Of a stretch of 59,046 nucleotides of DNA, positions 7,367-16,535 are shown in pieces (position 1 is the first letter of the stretch; each line of letters opens with the position of its first letter). The notes below the pieces were generated by a model, which saw nothing but the letters and a program-made list of their open reading frames with translations, ran no database searches and was not told the origin of the DNA. The stretch spans positions 1 through 59,046 of the forward strand of contig BJGL01000005.1 in the NCBI GenBank assembly GCA_014190475.1, read 5' to 3'. The DNA is from Bacteroidota bacterium. Its GTDB lineage: Bacteria; Bacteroidota; Bacteroidia; Chitinophagales; Chitinophagaceae. A program made the translations under genes and the position numbers.

Positions 7367-9490
7367 TCAAGCTCGTTTAGCAGTGGCAGGCATTTCTTTG
7401 ATCATATCCTGCATCGTTTTTATACCTTGCTCAACGTATATATCCTTGCCGAGGGTTTTTAACCAACGCTCAAACCGCTCTTGCTTCGGTTTATCGTTAG
7501 ACCACCGGTTCTCCTCCCCTTGTAAGGCATTTACTTGAAGAGAAGTTCTTCCTTGTTGTAATGAATCCAAACGCTTGACAGCACCTCTTATTTGCTCCTG
7601 TGCTTTAGTATATGCATCTAATTGTAGATTCACTACTTTTTCATTCTGTCGAGATAAATACGATGCTGTATTACTGATTAACTTAAAAAGTGTATCCGTG
7701 CCGATTCTTCTGCGCGCCATGGCTACCACAGAATCTTTTTGATAAGCGGGTGTCCAGGTGATATAGGCAGTTTTTGGAATTTGGTCCCAGGGAAGCGCCT
7801 CCTTGGTATCCTTTTCTCGAAACTTCAAAAACTCCATGTTGTCCGGTATAATCACATCAGGGGTCACTCCTTTTAACTGCGTTGATCCCCCATTAACCCT
7901 GTAGAACTTTTGCAAGGTCAACTTTACGGTACCAAGCTCTGCATTGGTGGAAGAGAATCCATATTGTGGATCCAACCCAATATTACGCTGTACGGTTCCC
8001 TTACCATATGTTGAACTACTTCCCATAATAACGCCTCGGCCATAGTCCTGTATGGCCGCTGCAAATATTTCAGAAGCAGAGGCGCTGAATTCATTCACTA
8101 AAACTACTAGGGGGCCTTCATACTGAACCGCTCTGTCCTTATCCTTTAAAATAGTAGGTGGGCGATCTCTGTCCTTTACTTGAACAATGGGCCCTTCGGC
8201 AATAAATAATCCTGCCATTTGAACCACATCATAAAGCGATCCTCCTCCATTATTCCTGAGATCAAACACCAAACCACTGATTCCTTCAGCCTTTAATTTA
8301 GTCAATTCATTAGCTACATCGGTAAAACATCGACGCCCATTTGGGTTCTCAAAATCAGCATAAAAATCAGGAAGATAGATATAACCAATTTTTCGCCCTG
8401 CCTCTTGTATAACAGCACTGCGAGCATATCCCTCATCTTGTACAATGCGGTCTCTGATCAGAGAAACTACTTTGATAGTACCATCGATCTTGCGAATAGT
8501 AAGCCGAACCTCAGAATCCTTTTTTCCCCGAATTAATTTTACTGCATCCGTTGTCATGAACCCGGTGAGATCAACTGGCTCCTCGGCAGCTTGCCCTACT
8601 TTTAGAATAATGTCTCCCGCTTGAATTTGACCAGATTTGGAAGCAGGACTGCCCGCCACAACACTGGTGATTTTAATATTGCCCTCATCATATTGTAGCG
8701 TAGCACCAATTCCAAAAAACTGTCCGCTCATTTCCTCGTCAAAGTAACGCTTATCAACAGGGGGCATGAATTCAGTATGCGGATCCATGGTGGTGGTAAT
8801 TGTATTGACGAACAAATTAAACTTATCGTCCTCGTTGAATTTATTCCGAAACCGATCAAAAGTTCTGGCCATGATTTTACCAACTTTCTCACGTGCCTCT
8901 TTTTCCAACTCCACAGCACTTTTACTGCTTTTATTATCTTTCTCAAGAGCTTTGCGATTAAGATCCAAACCTTCTGCATACCGTTCTAAGGTCATATACT
9001 TCAGTTTGTTTCTCCAGCGTTGCTCTCGCTCCGAAGCATTGACCGGAAAATCCAATTGCTCGGAATCCAACACTACTTCTTCGGGAGCTGTAAACAAAAA
9101 AGGATTGGTTAATAATTTTTGATACAGCAACTCGGCCTCCTGTACGCGCGTAGTAAATAGATTCCCAGCCGCTTTAAAAAAAAGGATGGGCGCACCGGTC
9201 AACTCATCGTCAATCTTGCTTTCATATACGCGCAATGAGACGATATCACTTTTAAGAAAAATGTTCTTTTCGGGATCTAGCTCGGTTAGGTAGCGTTCAA
9301 AAACACGCTTTGAAAAAGCATCATCAATTTGCTGTGGACTATAATGTCCATCTGAAAGCATCCTGCCCACCAGAAACATAATTTTCTCGTATTTATCAGG
9401 GGGTAAGTTTGTTTTACTTTTTCCTAAAAGTTGGGTAGTAACTACCGATCCAATCAAGACCAAAACCACCAGAACGCTGATTCTCTTCAT
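7367..9490 (-). CDS. prc: Carboxy-terminal processing protease, Prc/Tsp type (S41)
   Basis: The frame can be extended upstream to 9529, but I choose the ATG at 9490 (707 residues, MKRISVLVVLVLIGSVV...) because it gives a clean signal peptide and leaves the -7 element at 9527-9534 outside the gene. The order is an N-terminal helical domain, a PDZ domain (about 250-345), the S41 core with EFSASASEIF (Ser471), QDYGRG (Asp482) and YGKGTVQ (Lys497), and a C-terminal DUF3340-like helical part. Prc cuts misfolded or tagged periplasmic proteins and, in E. coli, the murein hydrolase MepS. It is a second, longer S41 paralogue within 4 kb of the one at 3377. Confidence 0.94.
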   Translation of the reverse strand: MKRISVLVVLVLIGSVVTTQLLGKSKTNLPPDKYEKIMFLVGRMLSDGHYSPQQIDDAFSKRVFERYLTELDPEKNIFLKSDIVSLRVYESKIDDELTGAPILFFKAAGNLFTTRVQEAELLYQKLLTNPFLFTAPEEVVLDSEQLDFPVNASEREQRWRNKLKYMTLERYAEGLDLNRKALEKDNKSSKSAVELEKEAREKVGKIMARTFDRFRNKFNEDDKFNLFVNTITTTMDPHTEFMPPVDKRYFDEEMSGQFFGIGATLQYDEGNIKITSVVAGSPASKSGQIQAGDIILKVGQAAEEPVDLTGFMTTDAVKLIRGKKDSEVRLTIRKIDGTIKVVSLIRDRIVQDEGYARSAVIQEAGRKIGYIYLPDFYADFENPNGRRCFTDVANELTKLKAEGISGLVFDLRNNGGGSLYDVVQMAGLFIAEGPIVQVKDRDRPPTILKDKDRAVQYEGPLVVLVNEFSASASEIFAAAIQDYGRGVIMGSSSTYGKGTVQRNIGLDPQYGFSSTNAELGTVKLTLQKFYRVNGGSTQLKGVTPDVIIPDNMEFLKFREKDTKEALPWDQIPKTAYITWTPAYQKDSVVAMARRRIGTDTLFKLISNTASYLSRQNEKVVNLQLDAYTKAQEQIRGAVKRLDSLQQGRTSLQVNALQGEENRWSNDKPKQERFERWLKTLGKDIYVEQGIKTMQDMIKEMPATAKRA

Positions 9491-9526
9491 ATTCAACCAA
9501 TATTTTAAGTGCAAAAACATGGAAAT

Positions 9527-9534
9527 CAAAAATA
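9527..9534 (-). promoter_or_regulatory. -7 promoter element for prc
   Basis: TATTTTTG on the minus strand, an exact TAnnTTTG match, 36 nt upstream of the chosen ATG at 9490. It supports that start over the one at 9529, which would lie on the promoter itself. No clear -33 element. Confidence 0.45.
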
Positions 9535-9556
9535 GCGTAAAATGAGGCCCTATTTT

Positions 9557-9585
9557 TTTGAGAAGCAGGTTTTTACCTAATTTTG
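9557..9585 (+). promoter_or_regulatory. -33/-7 promoter for tRNA-His
   Basis: TTTG (9557-9560), 17-nt spacer, TAATTTTG (9578-9585). The tRNA starts 47 nt later. This is one of the clearest matches to the Bacteroidota consensus in the window. Confidence 0.6.
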
Positions 9586-9632
9586 CAACTCCTTAACCTC
9601 TCCCCCCTAGTTGGAGATTATCAGGAATCATG

Positions 9633-9706
9633 GTGGCTATAGCTCAGTTGGTTAGAGCATCAGATTGTGGTTCTGAGGGTCGCCGGTTCGAGCCCGGTTA
9701 GCCACC
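9633..9706 (+). tRNA. tRNA-His (GTG anticodon)
   Basis: A complete cloverleaf: acceptor GTGGCTA (9633-9639) pairs with TAGCCAC (9699-9705); the D-arm is AGCTCAGTTGGTTAGAGC; the anticodon loop TTGTGGT gives GTG (His); the T-arm CCGGTTCGAGCCCGG is canonical. The base before the gene is G (9632) and the discriminator is C (9706), the G-1:C73 pair that marks histidine tRNAs. CCA is not encoded. Confidence 0.97.
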
Positions 9707-9710
9707 CAAC

Positions 9711-9737
9711 ACCTCGTCTTAGGACGAGGTTTTTTTT
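9711..9737 (+). terminator. Intrinsic terminator after tRNA-His
   Basis: An 8-bp stem ACCTCGTC / GACGAGGT with loop TTAG, followed by a run of eight T. It starts 4 nt after the tRNA. Confidence 0.9.
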
Positions 9738-9783
9738 AATAAATAGTCTTAAATACGGTCTTAAGATTGAACAATCACCTCTC

Positions 9784-9805
9784 ATAAACGTTATGAACCG
9801 TTTAT
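9784..9805. promoter_or_regulatory. Inverted repeat upstream of outer-membrane receptor
   Basis: ATAAACG (9784-9790) and CGTTTAT (9799-9805) are perfect 7-bp inverted arms around an 8-nt spacer, 65 nt before the receptor start at 9870. The spacing would put the half sites about 1.5 helical turns apart. Possible operator; no evidence of binding. No TAnnTTTG element could be placed confidently between 9738 and 9869. Confidence 0.35.
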
Positions 9806-9869
9806 ATTATCTCTAAACCTTGTCCACAAGAGACTGCTCACTTAGTCGTTTAATAATCAAATTTTTAGC

Positions 9870-12512
9870 ATGCTAGTTCGCCTTTTCCTTTTTTTAAGTT
9901 TTCTCTCCTTCCAATCGGCCCAAGCACAACCACCAGCTGCGATGGCTAGAGGTGGCGCTAATAGTCGTCAAATGCCTAACGGAAGCTTTTATGGAAAGGT
10001 GTTGGAGTCTACTACCGGAAAACCCATCGAACTAGCCTCAGTTCAATTGCTTCAAAACAAGCTGGATACAGTCACTAAAAAGAGAAAAGACGTAGTGATA
10101 GCAGGAATGTTGACGCGTGCTAATGGCGAGTTTCGGCTTGAAAACATACCTGCCTTTGGTCAATTCAAGCTACGCATCAATGTAGTTGGCTACAAGACAA
10201 TCGAACAAACCATAGGGTTTGATCTAAAAATGCCAACTGGTGGTAATGCAGATTTTACTACCATGCTTGCTGCACTGGATAAGGATCTTGGAAATATCAA
10301 AATTGATATCGCTGAAAAAACATTAGAAAACGTTACAGTAAGCGCGAGTACCGGTGGATTGAAATTGGGAATTGATAGAAAAGTTTTCAGTGTGGATCGA
10401 AATATTGTATCCGCAGGTGGAACTGCCGTTGATGTGATGCGCAACGTTCCCTCCATTAATGTGGATCTAGATGGAAATGTTACCATGCGTAACAATACAC
10501 CTCAGCTATTCGTAGATGGCCGTCCCACCGTACTTAGCCTGGATCAAATTCCAGCTGATGCAATAGAAAGTGTAGAGATCATTACAAATCCCTCCGCTAA
10601 ATTCGATGCCTCTGGCGGTACTGCCGGCATTCTAAACATTATTCTGAAAAAAAATAAACGTGTTGGCTACAGCGGGAATGTTCGATCCAATATTGATTCC
10701 AGAGCACGCGTTGGAGGTGGGGCTGACATCAATGTGAGACAAAACAAGCTCAACTTTTTTGGCAGTTTGAATTATAACATGCGCAAATCGATCAGTGCTG
10801 GAAGCACGGAGCGCACTACCCTAATCGCCAACCCTAACACCTTTTTAAAACAAGAGGACAGCAGTATCTCCAAAGGAAATTTTCTCTTTTTCCGGGGTGG
10901 CTTCGACTACTTCATAGATAACCGTAACACGCTTTCATTCTCCATAAACAAAGGGGGAGGAAAATTTACCCCTACCAATGACAGCTATAGTACTATTGAC
11001 TCCCTCTTCTCTCCCAGCGTTCGTTCCTATAACGATCGCTTTTCAAACTCGGCCAGTGAATTTAATTTCACAGGGCTAAGTGCTAGCTTTAAGCATTTAT
11101 TTCCCCGCGCAGGCGAGGAATGGTCTATTGATTTTACACAAAATAGTAGTAAGAGTGAAAACAGTAATGAGATACGCACCGCCTATTACACAAATCTCTT
11201 AAGCTCTTTTGTAAAAGTTCAGGATCAGCTTCAGGCTGGATCAGGTGATAACACCAATGTGGTAGTTCAAACTGACTACACACTACCCCTCTCTGATAAA
11301 GTAAAAATTGAAGCAGGATTACGCGGGCAATGGAGAACCGTTGATAATAAAAATAATTTCTTTATTAAAACCACAACAGGCACTATCCAAATTCCAAACT
11401 TGTCAGTCAACTATACAAGTGACGACAATGTGTTTGCAGGATACGCCACCCTCTCGAAGCAGGTTAGTAATTTTGGTTACCAAATAGGACTACGCGCTGA
11501 ACGTTCGGAGTATAACGGCTTTTTGCCTGATCGGAATGAAAAGTTTGCAATTGAATTTCCAATCAGTCTCTTCCCGAGTCTTTTCATAAGTAATAAATTA
11601 AAAAAGAATGCTGAGCTCCAGTTGAACTATACCCGCAAAATAAATAGACCTAACTTTTTCCAACTATATCCTTTTACCGATTACGCAGACTCGTTGAATC
11701 TTAGCAGAGGAAATCCAGGTTTACTTCCTGAGTTCACCAACTCCTTTGAACTTTCTTATCAGAAAACGTATTCCAATAAAAACAATTTGCTGGGCTCCGT
11801 CTACTTCAAACACACCGATAATCTGATTACACGATACCAGGACAAAGAGACCAACCCCATTACTGGCAAAGAAGTATTGATCAATACATTTATAAATGCC
11901 AATTCCAGCTATGTAACAGGAGCCGAGTTGGTTGCTAAAACTAAAATCAATAATAAGTGGGATTTGACCAGCAACTTCAATTTATTTACTTCAGCGATCC
12001 GACTTGCATCCAGTTTCGAAAACTCAATTGACCCTTTTGTGAGTTACCAGATTAAACTCAACAATATTTACAAGCTGCCCAAAAACATCACCTTTCAATT
12101 ATCAGGAGAATACCAATCAAGATCAGTTTTACCCCCCGGTGGCAGTGGTGGCGGAGGCGGAGGACGTTGGGGCGGCGGCGGTGGCGGTATGTGGGGCGGT
12201 GGGATGTGGGGACAAGCCAGTGCAGCACAAGGCTACCAAAAGGCAAACTATTTTATTGATGCTGCAGTACGAATTGAGCTTGGGAAAAACAAGCAAACGA
12301 GTATTTCACTAAATATGAATGACGTATTGCGCACAAGGCGTCAGCAAATCTACTCAGCGTCTTCCTTGTTTGTACAAGACGTTTTCAGAAGAAGAGACCC
12401 ACAATTACTCCGGCTTAATATTAACTGGCGCTTTGGAAAATTTGATCCCAATCTGTTCAAGCGTAAAAGCAACAAATTGATGGGAGAAGGAATGGAAAAC
12501 ATGAATATGTAG
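9870..12512 (+). CDS. TonB-dependent receptor-like outer-membrane barrel (CarboxypepD + plug + barrel)
   Basis: An 880-residue protein. The signal peptide (1-20) ends SAQAQ. A CarboxypepD-type beta-sandwich domain follows (about 38-135: YGKVLESTTGKPIELASVQL...GEFRLENI...), then a plug-like domain (about 150-265: VDVMRNVPSINVDLDGNV, LFVDGRPTVL, AIESVEIITNPSAKFDASG) and an outer-membrane beta-barrel of the OMP_b-brl_3 family ending NWRFGKFDPNLF. Residues about 757-782 are almost pure Gly with Trp, Met and Arg, predicted as an extracellular loop. Substrate unknown; no SusD-like partner is adjacent. The gene converges with ftsE, with 14 nt between stops. Confidence 0.88.
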   Translation: MLVRLFLFLSFLSFQSAQAQPPAAMARGGANSRQMPNGSFYGKVLESTTGKPIELASVQLLQNKLDTVTKKRKDVVIAGMLTRANGEFRLENIPAFGQFKLRINVVGYKTIEQTIGFDLKMPTGGNADFTTMLAALDKDLGNIKIDIAEKTLENVTVSASTGGLKLGIDRKVFSVDRNIVSAGGTAVDVMRNVPSINVDLDGNVTMRNNTPQLFVDGRPTVLSLDQIPADAIESVEIITNPSAKFDASGGTAGILNIILKKNKRVGYSGNVRSNIDSRARVGGGADINVRQNKLNFFGSLNYNMRKSISAGSTERTTLIANPNTFLKQEDSSISKGNFLFFRGGFDYFIDNRNTLSFSINKGGGKFTPTNDSYSTIDSLFSPSVRSYNDRFSNSASEFNFTGLSASFKHLFPRAGEEWSIDFTQNSSKSENSNEIRTAYYTNLLSSFVKVQDQLQAGSGDNTNVVVQTDYTLPLSDKVKIEAGLRGQWRTVDNKNNFFIKTTTGTIQIPNLSVNYTSDDNVFAGYATLSKQVSNFGYQIGLRAERSEYNGFLPDRNEKFAIEFPISLFPSLFISNKLKKNAELQLNYTRKINRPNFFQLYPFTDYADSLNLSRGNPGLLPEFTNSFELSYQKTYSNKNNLLGSVYFKHTDNLITRYQDKETNPITGKEVLINTFINANSSYVTGAELVAKTKINNKWDLTSNFNLFTSAIRLASSFENSIDPFVSYQIKLNNIYKLPKNITFQLSGEYQSRSVLPPGGSGGGGGGRWGGGGGGMWGGGMWGQASAAQGYQKANYFIDAAVRIELGKNKQTSISLNMNDVLRTRRQQIYSASSLFVQDVFRRRDPQLLRLNINWRFGKFDPNLFKRKSNKLMGEGMENMNM
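12138..12215 (+). repeat. Gly-rich low-complexity codon tract inside the barrel gene
   Basis: A G-rich tract of repeated GGT/GGC/GGA codons broken by TGG and ATG, encoding residues about 757-782 (GGSGGGGGGRWGGGGGGMWG and a few more). It is in frame and unbroken, and probably length-variable between strains because of its repetitive codons. Confidence 0.75.
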
Positions 12513-12526
12513 CAACATTCGTTCGC

Positions 12527-13213
12527 TTACATATGAATCGAAGCTAGCTCCTCTACCCTGCCCTGCCCAGTACGAATCATTCTTGCGGGAAACTTTTGTA
12601 CCACAATATAATCGTGGGTAGCCATAACAACAGCAGTGTTGTAATCACGGCTGATATGAAATAGTAATTTCATGATCTCATCTGAAGTTTCGGGGTCCAG
12701 ATTACCCGTAGGCTCGTCTGCTAAAATTAATTTGGGGGAGTTCAGTAATGCTCGGGCAATATCAATACGTTGTTGCTCTCCCCCACTTAATTCAAAAGGC
12801 ATTTTAAACCCTTTGGATTTTAATCCCACTTTATCGAGCACGTCTGCGATCTTTTCATTCATCATTCGTTCATCTGTCCACCCTGTTGCCTTTAAAACAA
12901 ATTTCAAATTCTCATTTACGTTTCGATCGGTCAACAACTGAAAGTCTTGAAATACAACACCCAGTGTTCTTCTTAAAAATGGAACCCGTTTCCAATCCAA
13001 GTCCTTTAAATCAAAACCCGCTACCATACCGGTTCCTTCCACCAAGGATAGTTCACCGTACAACGTTTTTAAAAGACTGGATTTACCGGAACCAGTTTTA
13101 CCAACCAGATAGACAAATTCACCCTTATTGACAGTCAAGTTCACATCTTGTAAAACAAGGGATGAACCCTGATAGATATTGACTTGGCTTAACGATATGA
13201 TTGAATCTGACAT
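12527..13213 (-). CDS. ftsE: ABC transporter ATPase, cell-division protein FtsE
   Basis: A 228-residue nucleotide-binding domain. Walker A is GKTGSGKSS (about 38-46), the Q-loop is FQDFQLL, the signature is [15 protein letters not shown] (about 142-156), Walker B is LILADEPTG and the H-loop is ATHD. The opening [22 protein letters not shown] and the 'F-FQDFQLL-DR-V-ENL' block are typical of FtsE, which with FtsX couples ATP use to activation of septal peptidoglycan hydrolases. FtsX is not adjacent here, so a LolD-like role is a lesser alternative. The start ATG lies in an AT-rich gap without an exact -7 match. Confidence 0.85.
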   Translation of the reverse strand: MSDSIISLSQVNIYQGSSLVLQDVNLTVNKGEFVYLVGKTGSGKSSLLKTLYGELSLVEGTGMVAGFDLKDLDWKRVPFLRRTLGVVFQDFQLLTDRNVNENLKFVLKATGWTDERMMNEKIADVLDKVGLKSKGFKMPFELSGGEQQRIDIARALLNSPKLILADEPTGNLDPETSDEIMKLLFHISRDYNTAVVMATHDYIVVQKFPARMIRTGQGRVEELASIHM

Positions 13214-13253
13214 ATAAATATTTATTACAAATTACTAAAAAGAAAAATGAGTA

Positions 13254-14423
13254 TCAAAATACCAATGACTCATTTTCGTGATGAATGATCAGCTCCTTTT
13301 TGATTCCATTTTCCACCCGACCAATTATTTGCGCTGCTACATCAAAAGAGGATGCAATATCAATAATTGCTTGTGCATGCTGACGGTCTGTATAAATTTC
13401 AAGACGAGTACCCATATTGAATACCTGCATCATTTCTCGTAAATCGGAATGACTGGCTTCCTGAATCAACCTAAAAACAGGTGGAGGTGAAAAAAGATTA
13501 TCCTTAATTACAGTGAAATTCCCTGGAAGATATTTCAAGCATTTAGTTTGCCCACCACCGCTGCAATGAATTAGCCCATGCACCGCATCAGGCAATTGCG
13601 CCAATATCTTTTTCATAACAGGAGCAAAAGTGCGGGTTGGACTCAACAATAGTTGTCCTATCGTGTAGCGAGAGCCTTGATCAATAATCTCACTGCTAAG
13701 TGTGTAAGGCCCTGTATAAGCTACGGTACTTTCCATCGCTGGATCCAACGACTCGGGGTATTGCTGTTGATAGGTATGATTTAATAAGTCATGTCGAGCG
13801 CTAGTAAGTCCATTACTGGCAATTCCACTGTTATAGGCATTTTCATAGGAGGCTTTTCCAAATCCAGCTAATCCTACAATTACATCCCCGGGTTGTATTT
13901 TTTCATTGGTGATCAAATTAGCCTTAGGCCAGCGAGCAGCCATAGTTCCATTAATTGCAATCGTACGAACTACATCACCCACGTCAGCCGTTTCCCCACC
14001 CATAAATTGAATATCCACCCCGTGTTGATTCATTTGATCAAAAAAGGAGCTGGTCCCATCAATGATAGCCGCCAACACCTCCCCGGGAATTAGTTTTTTG
14101 TTTCTATCGATTGTTGACGAGAAAAGAAGTGAGGAGGTGACCCCCACACAAAGCAAATCATCCAGGTTCATTACAATAGCATCCTGCGCTACCCCCTTCC
14201 AGACAGAAAGATCCCCGGTTTCGCGCCAATATAAATAGGCCAGAATAGATTTAGTGCCCGCCCCATCTGCGTGCATAATCGATACCCAATTACTGTCATT
14301 GCATAAGAAATCGGGATATACTTTGCAAAAAGAGTGAGGATATAGTCCGGGGTTCAGCTGCTTGACGGCAGCATGTACTTCCTCTTTTTGGGCAGAGACC
14401 CCTCTTTTATCGTAACGTGACAT
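13254..14423 (-). CDS. purM: Phosphoribosylformylglycinamidine cyclo-ligase (AIR synthase)
   Basis: PurM closes formylglycinamidine ribonucleotide to aminoimidazole ribonucleotide with ATP, the fifth step of purine synthesis. I start at the second ATG (14423, MSRYDKRGVSAQKEEVH, 389 residues) because homologues begin at this point. The N-terminal AIRS domain carries WVSIMHADGAGTKSILAYLYW and IVMNLDDLLCVG; GGETADVGDVV is the metal/ATP region; the C-terminal domain has VIVGLAGFGKASYENAYNSG and HCSGGGQTKCLKY. This is the longer Bacteroidota form of the enzyme. It is divergent from ribF. Confidence 0.93.
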   Translation of the reverse strand: MSRYDKRGVSAQKEEVHAAVKQLNPGLYPHSFCKVYPDFLCNDSNWVSIMHADGAGTKSILAYLYWRETGDLSVWKGVAQDAIVMNLDDLLCVGVTSSLLFSSTIDRNKKLIPGEVLAAIIDGTSSFFDQMNQHGVDIQFMGGETADVGDVVRTIAINGTMAARWPKANLITNEKIQPGDVIVGLAGFGKASYENAYNSGIASNGLTSARHDLLNHTYQQQYPESLDPAMESTVAYTGPYTLSSEIIDQGSRYTIGQLLLSPTRTFAPVMKKILAQLPDAVHGLIHCSGGGQTKCLKYLPGNFTVIKDNLFSPPPVFRLIQEASHSDLREMMQVFNMGTRLEIYTDRQHAQAIIDIASSFDVAAQIIGRVENGIKKELIIHHENESLVF

Positions 14424-14475
14424 GTGCGGCAAACTTACAGATTCCTTACGGTTCGGTCAACTGCTCTACGACAAC

Positions 14476-14483
14476 TATCTTTG
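14476..14483 (+). promoter_or_regulatory. -7 promoter element for ribF
   Basis: TATCTTTG, an exact TAnnTTTG match; a TTCG lies 20 nt upstream as a weak -33. Its position 9 nt before the ATG at 14492 excludes the much earlier in-frame start at 14417 and implies a very short leader. Confidence 0.5.
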
Positions 14484-14491
14484 CAAGCCAA

Positions 14492-15421
14492 ATGCAAGTC
14501 CATACCGCATTAAATCAGCTTCCGGCTTTTAAAAAGGCCATAATTACCATTGGCACCTTCGATGGCGTTCACAATGGCCATAAACAGGTATTACATGCCC
14601 TTAAAAGCACCGCACAATCCGTAGGAGGCGAGTCCGTACTGATTACATTCGATCCGCACCCCAGAAAAGTGGTGAGTTCGGCCATATTGGGTATTCGATT
14701 GCTTAATACCCTTGAAGAAAAGAAAAAGCTGTTAGAAAAAGAAGGAATTGATCACTTGGTAATTGTTCCCTTCACTGAAAAATTTGCGAATCTTTCTGCC
14801 ACCGAATATATTGAGGAGTTCCTAGTTGCCCATTTTCATCCCCATACTATTATCATGGGTCATGATCATCAATTTGGCAGAAACCGACAAGGCAACTATG
14901 CCTTGTTAGCTTCCAAAGCGGAACAGTTTGGCTATTTATTAAAAGAAATTCCGAAACAAGTAGTAGAGGATATTACCATCAGCTCTACAAAAATTCGAGA
15001 ACATCTCTCTCGCGCTGCAATAGCAGCGGCCAATCAATTATTGGGATATCCGTTCTTTTTTAGTGGCCGCGTTGTACATGGAAACAAAATCGGCCGAACA
15101 CTGGGCTATCCTACCGCTAATTTAAAAATTGAAGACCCCGAAAAAATTGTGCCTGGAAATGGCATCTATGCGGTGTATGCTCGCCCTGAGGGATCCGATC
15201 ATTTATTTAAAGGAATGATGAGTATTGGCTTTCGCCCAACTGTAGACGGAAAAAGTAGGGTAATAGAAGTGAATATTTTTGAATTTGATAGAGAAATTTA
15301 TGACGAACTTTTAGAAGTTCATATGGTAGCCTACTTGCGAGAAGAGAAGAAATACGAATCATTACAAGGACTAATTGAGCAACTGGGCAAAGACAAGCAA
15401 AATAGCTTACAAGTCCTATAA
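14492..15421 (+). CDS. ribF: Bifunctional riboflavin kinase / FAD synthetase
   Basis: A 309-residue enzyme. The N-terminal adenylyltransferase domain shows ITIGTFDGVHNGHKQVL (nucleotide-binding HxGH motif) and ISSTKIREHL; the C-terminal flavokinase domain shows GRVVHGNKIGRTLGYPTANL and IYAVYARPEG...GMMSIGFRPTVDG. It makes FMN and then FAD, which complex II in this window also needs. I use the ATG at 14492 because the longer frame would overlap the purM start and the promoter. The gene converges on holA with 6 nt between stops. Confidence 0.95.
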   Translation: MQVHTALNQLPAFKKAIITIGTFDGVHNGHKQVLHALKSTAQSVGGESVLITFDPHPRKVVSSAILGIRLLNTLEEKKKLLEKEGIDHLVIVPFTEKFANLSATEYIEEFLVAHFHPHTIIMGHDHQFGRNRQGNYALLASKAEQFGYLLKEIPKQVVEDITISSTKIREHLSRAAIAAANQLLGYPFFFSGRVVHGNKIGRTLGYPTANLKIEDPEKIVPGNGIYAVYARPEGSDHLFKGMMSIGFRPTVDGKSRVIEVNIFEFDREIYDELLEVHMVAYLREEKKYESLQGLIEQLGKDKQNSLQVL

Positions 15422-15427
15422 CTCACC

Positions 15428-16429
15428 CTAACTGGCTGTCATCTTAACGATGATCTCTTTCAACAAAGAAGCGTCTTCAGTTGCAGGCGCTCCGACTCCA
15501 ACAGATTTGAGATTGTACTGATGTAATAAAAGGAGGTTAAACTCTATCCCCTTATACCCGTATAAGCGGGCCGCCTCTTTGTAATTACGTATAGAGAATG
15601 GAGGAATCCCCAGTTGACTGGCCAGTAAACGATCATCGGATGTATCCGTACCAAACAACATATACACTTTTGAGAAAAAACTATATAACAGCGGTAAAAT
15701 CAATTGTAAGGGTGCAGCTTTAGGATTTTGTTTGAAATACTGAATAATTCGAAAAGCTTTCAGAAAATCTTTTTGTGCTAAAGCCGTCTGCAATTCAAAT
15801 ACATTGAACTCCTTACTTACGCCAACAAATCGCTCTATTGCATCCTCGTCAATTACCGCACCCGCTTTACTATTCAATTGAAGTTTTTCTATTTCCTGCT
15901 CAACTTTGCTTAACTCACTACCAAGATGATCCACCATTAATAGCAAGGCACGAGGGGAAATTTTGAGTTCCTTAGCGGCAAGCCGTTGCTCAATCCATGC
16001 AGCAACTTCTTTTTCATTTAACTTTTTGAAAGAAATATAAGTGCCCTTTTCCTTTATCAATCGAGCTACCTTTTTTCGATTGTCTAGTTTTTTCTCCTTG
16101 TAGGCAATTACTAAAATGGTAGAAGAGAGTGGCTGTTCAAAATAAGGTTCCAGTTTTTCAATATCGCGCAATTGCTGGGCCTCTTTCAGTACAACTACCT
16201 GACGTTCTGCAAACATCGGATAGCGCCTACATTGGTTCACCAGATCAGCCCAGGAGGTTTCCCGGCCATAAAAGACTGTACAATTAAACGCAGCTTCTTC
16301 AGGCTTAAGGATTGTTTTTTCTGCAGCTTCAGTCAATTGATCAATAAAGTAATCTTCCTCACCCTCTAGCCAATAGAAGGGGCTGAATTGCCCTTTGGAC
16401 CAACTCCGTAAAATACTGGCTACATCCAC
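15428..16429 (-). CDS. holA: DNA polymerase III subunit delta
   Basis: A 333-residue clamp-loader delta subunit, which opens the beta clamp. The start is a GTG (MDVASILRSWSKGQFSPFYWLEGEEDYFIDQ), and FYWLEGEEDYFID is the family's N-terminal signature. Other blocks: QVVVLKEAQQL (about 74-84), LVIAYKEKKLDNRKK (about 106-120), the lid region (about 135-215) and a helical collar domain. A TAATTTAG sequence 12 nt upstream of the GTG is one mismatch from the -7 consensus. Length fits the family. Confidence 0.93.
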   Translation of the reverse strand: MDVASILRSWSKGQFSPFYWLEGEEDYFIDQLTEAAEKTILKPEEAAFNCTVFYGRETSWADLVNQCRRYPMFAERQVVVLKEAQQLRDIEKLEPYFEQPLSSTILVIAYKEKKLDNRKKVARLIKEKGTYISFKKLNEKEVAAWIEQRLAAKELKISPRALLLMVDHLGSELSKVEQEIEKLQLNSKAGAVIDEDAIERFVGVSKEFNVFELQTALAQKDFLKAFRIIQYFKQNPKAAPLQLILPLLYSFFSKVYMLFGTDTSDDRLLASQLGIPPFSIRNYKEAARLYGYKGIEFNLLLLHQYNLKSVGVGAPATEDASLLKEIIVKMTAS

Positions 16430-16460
16430 ACAGCTAAATTAAACGATTTAAAAACCATCT

Positions 16461-16491
16461 AAAAAGAAAAAGTCCCGCCGGATGGCGGGAC
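16461..16491 (-). terminator. Intrinsic terminator of the TonB receptor gene
   Basis: Read on the minus strand, an 8-bp stem GTCCCGCC / GGCGGGAC (16491-16472) with loop ATCC is followed by TTTTTCTTTTT. It begins 45 nt after the receptor stop at 16536 and lies before the holA start region. Confidence 0.88.
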
Positions 16492-16535
16492 CTGAATACT
16501 TAAAACCCAGTAGTTAACTGATTGCGCTAAGGCGA

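Noticed and set aside
9819-9830. TTGTCCACA resembling a DnaA box inside CTTGT-CC-ACAAG
   Set aside because: A single copy with one mismatch, without a cluster, AT-rich unwinding region or dnaA/dnaN genes; not an origin.
14417-14491. 25-residue extension of RibF
   Set aside because: It overlaps the purM start and the -7 box at 14476-14483, and has no homology to RibF.
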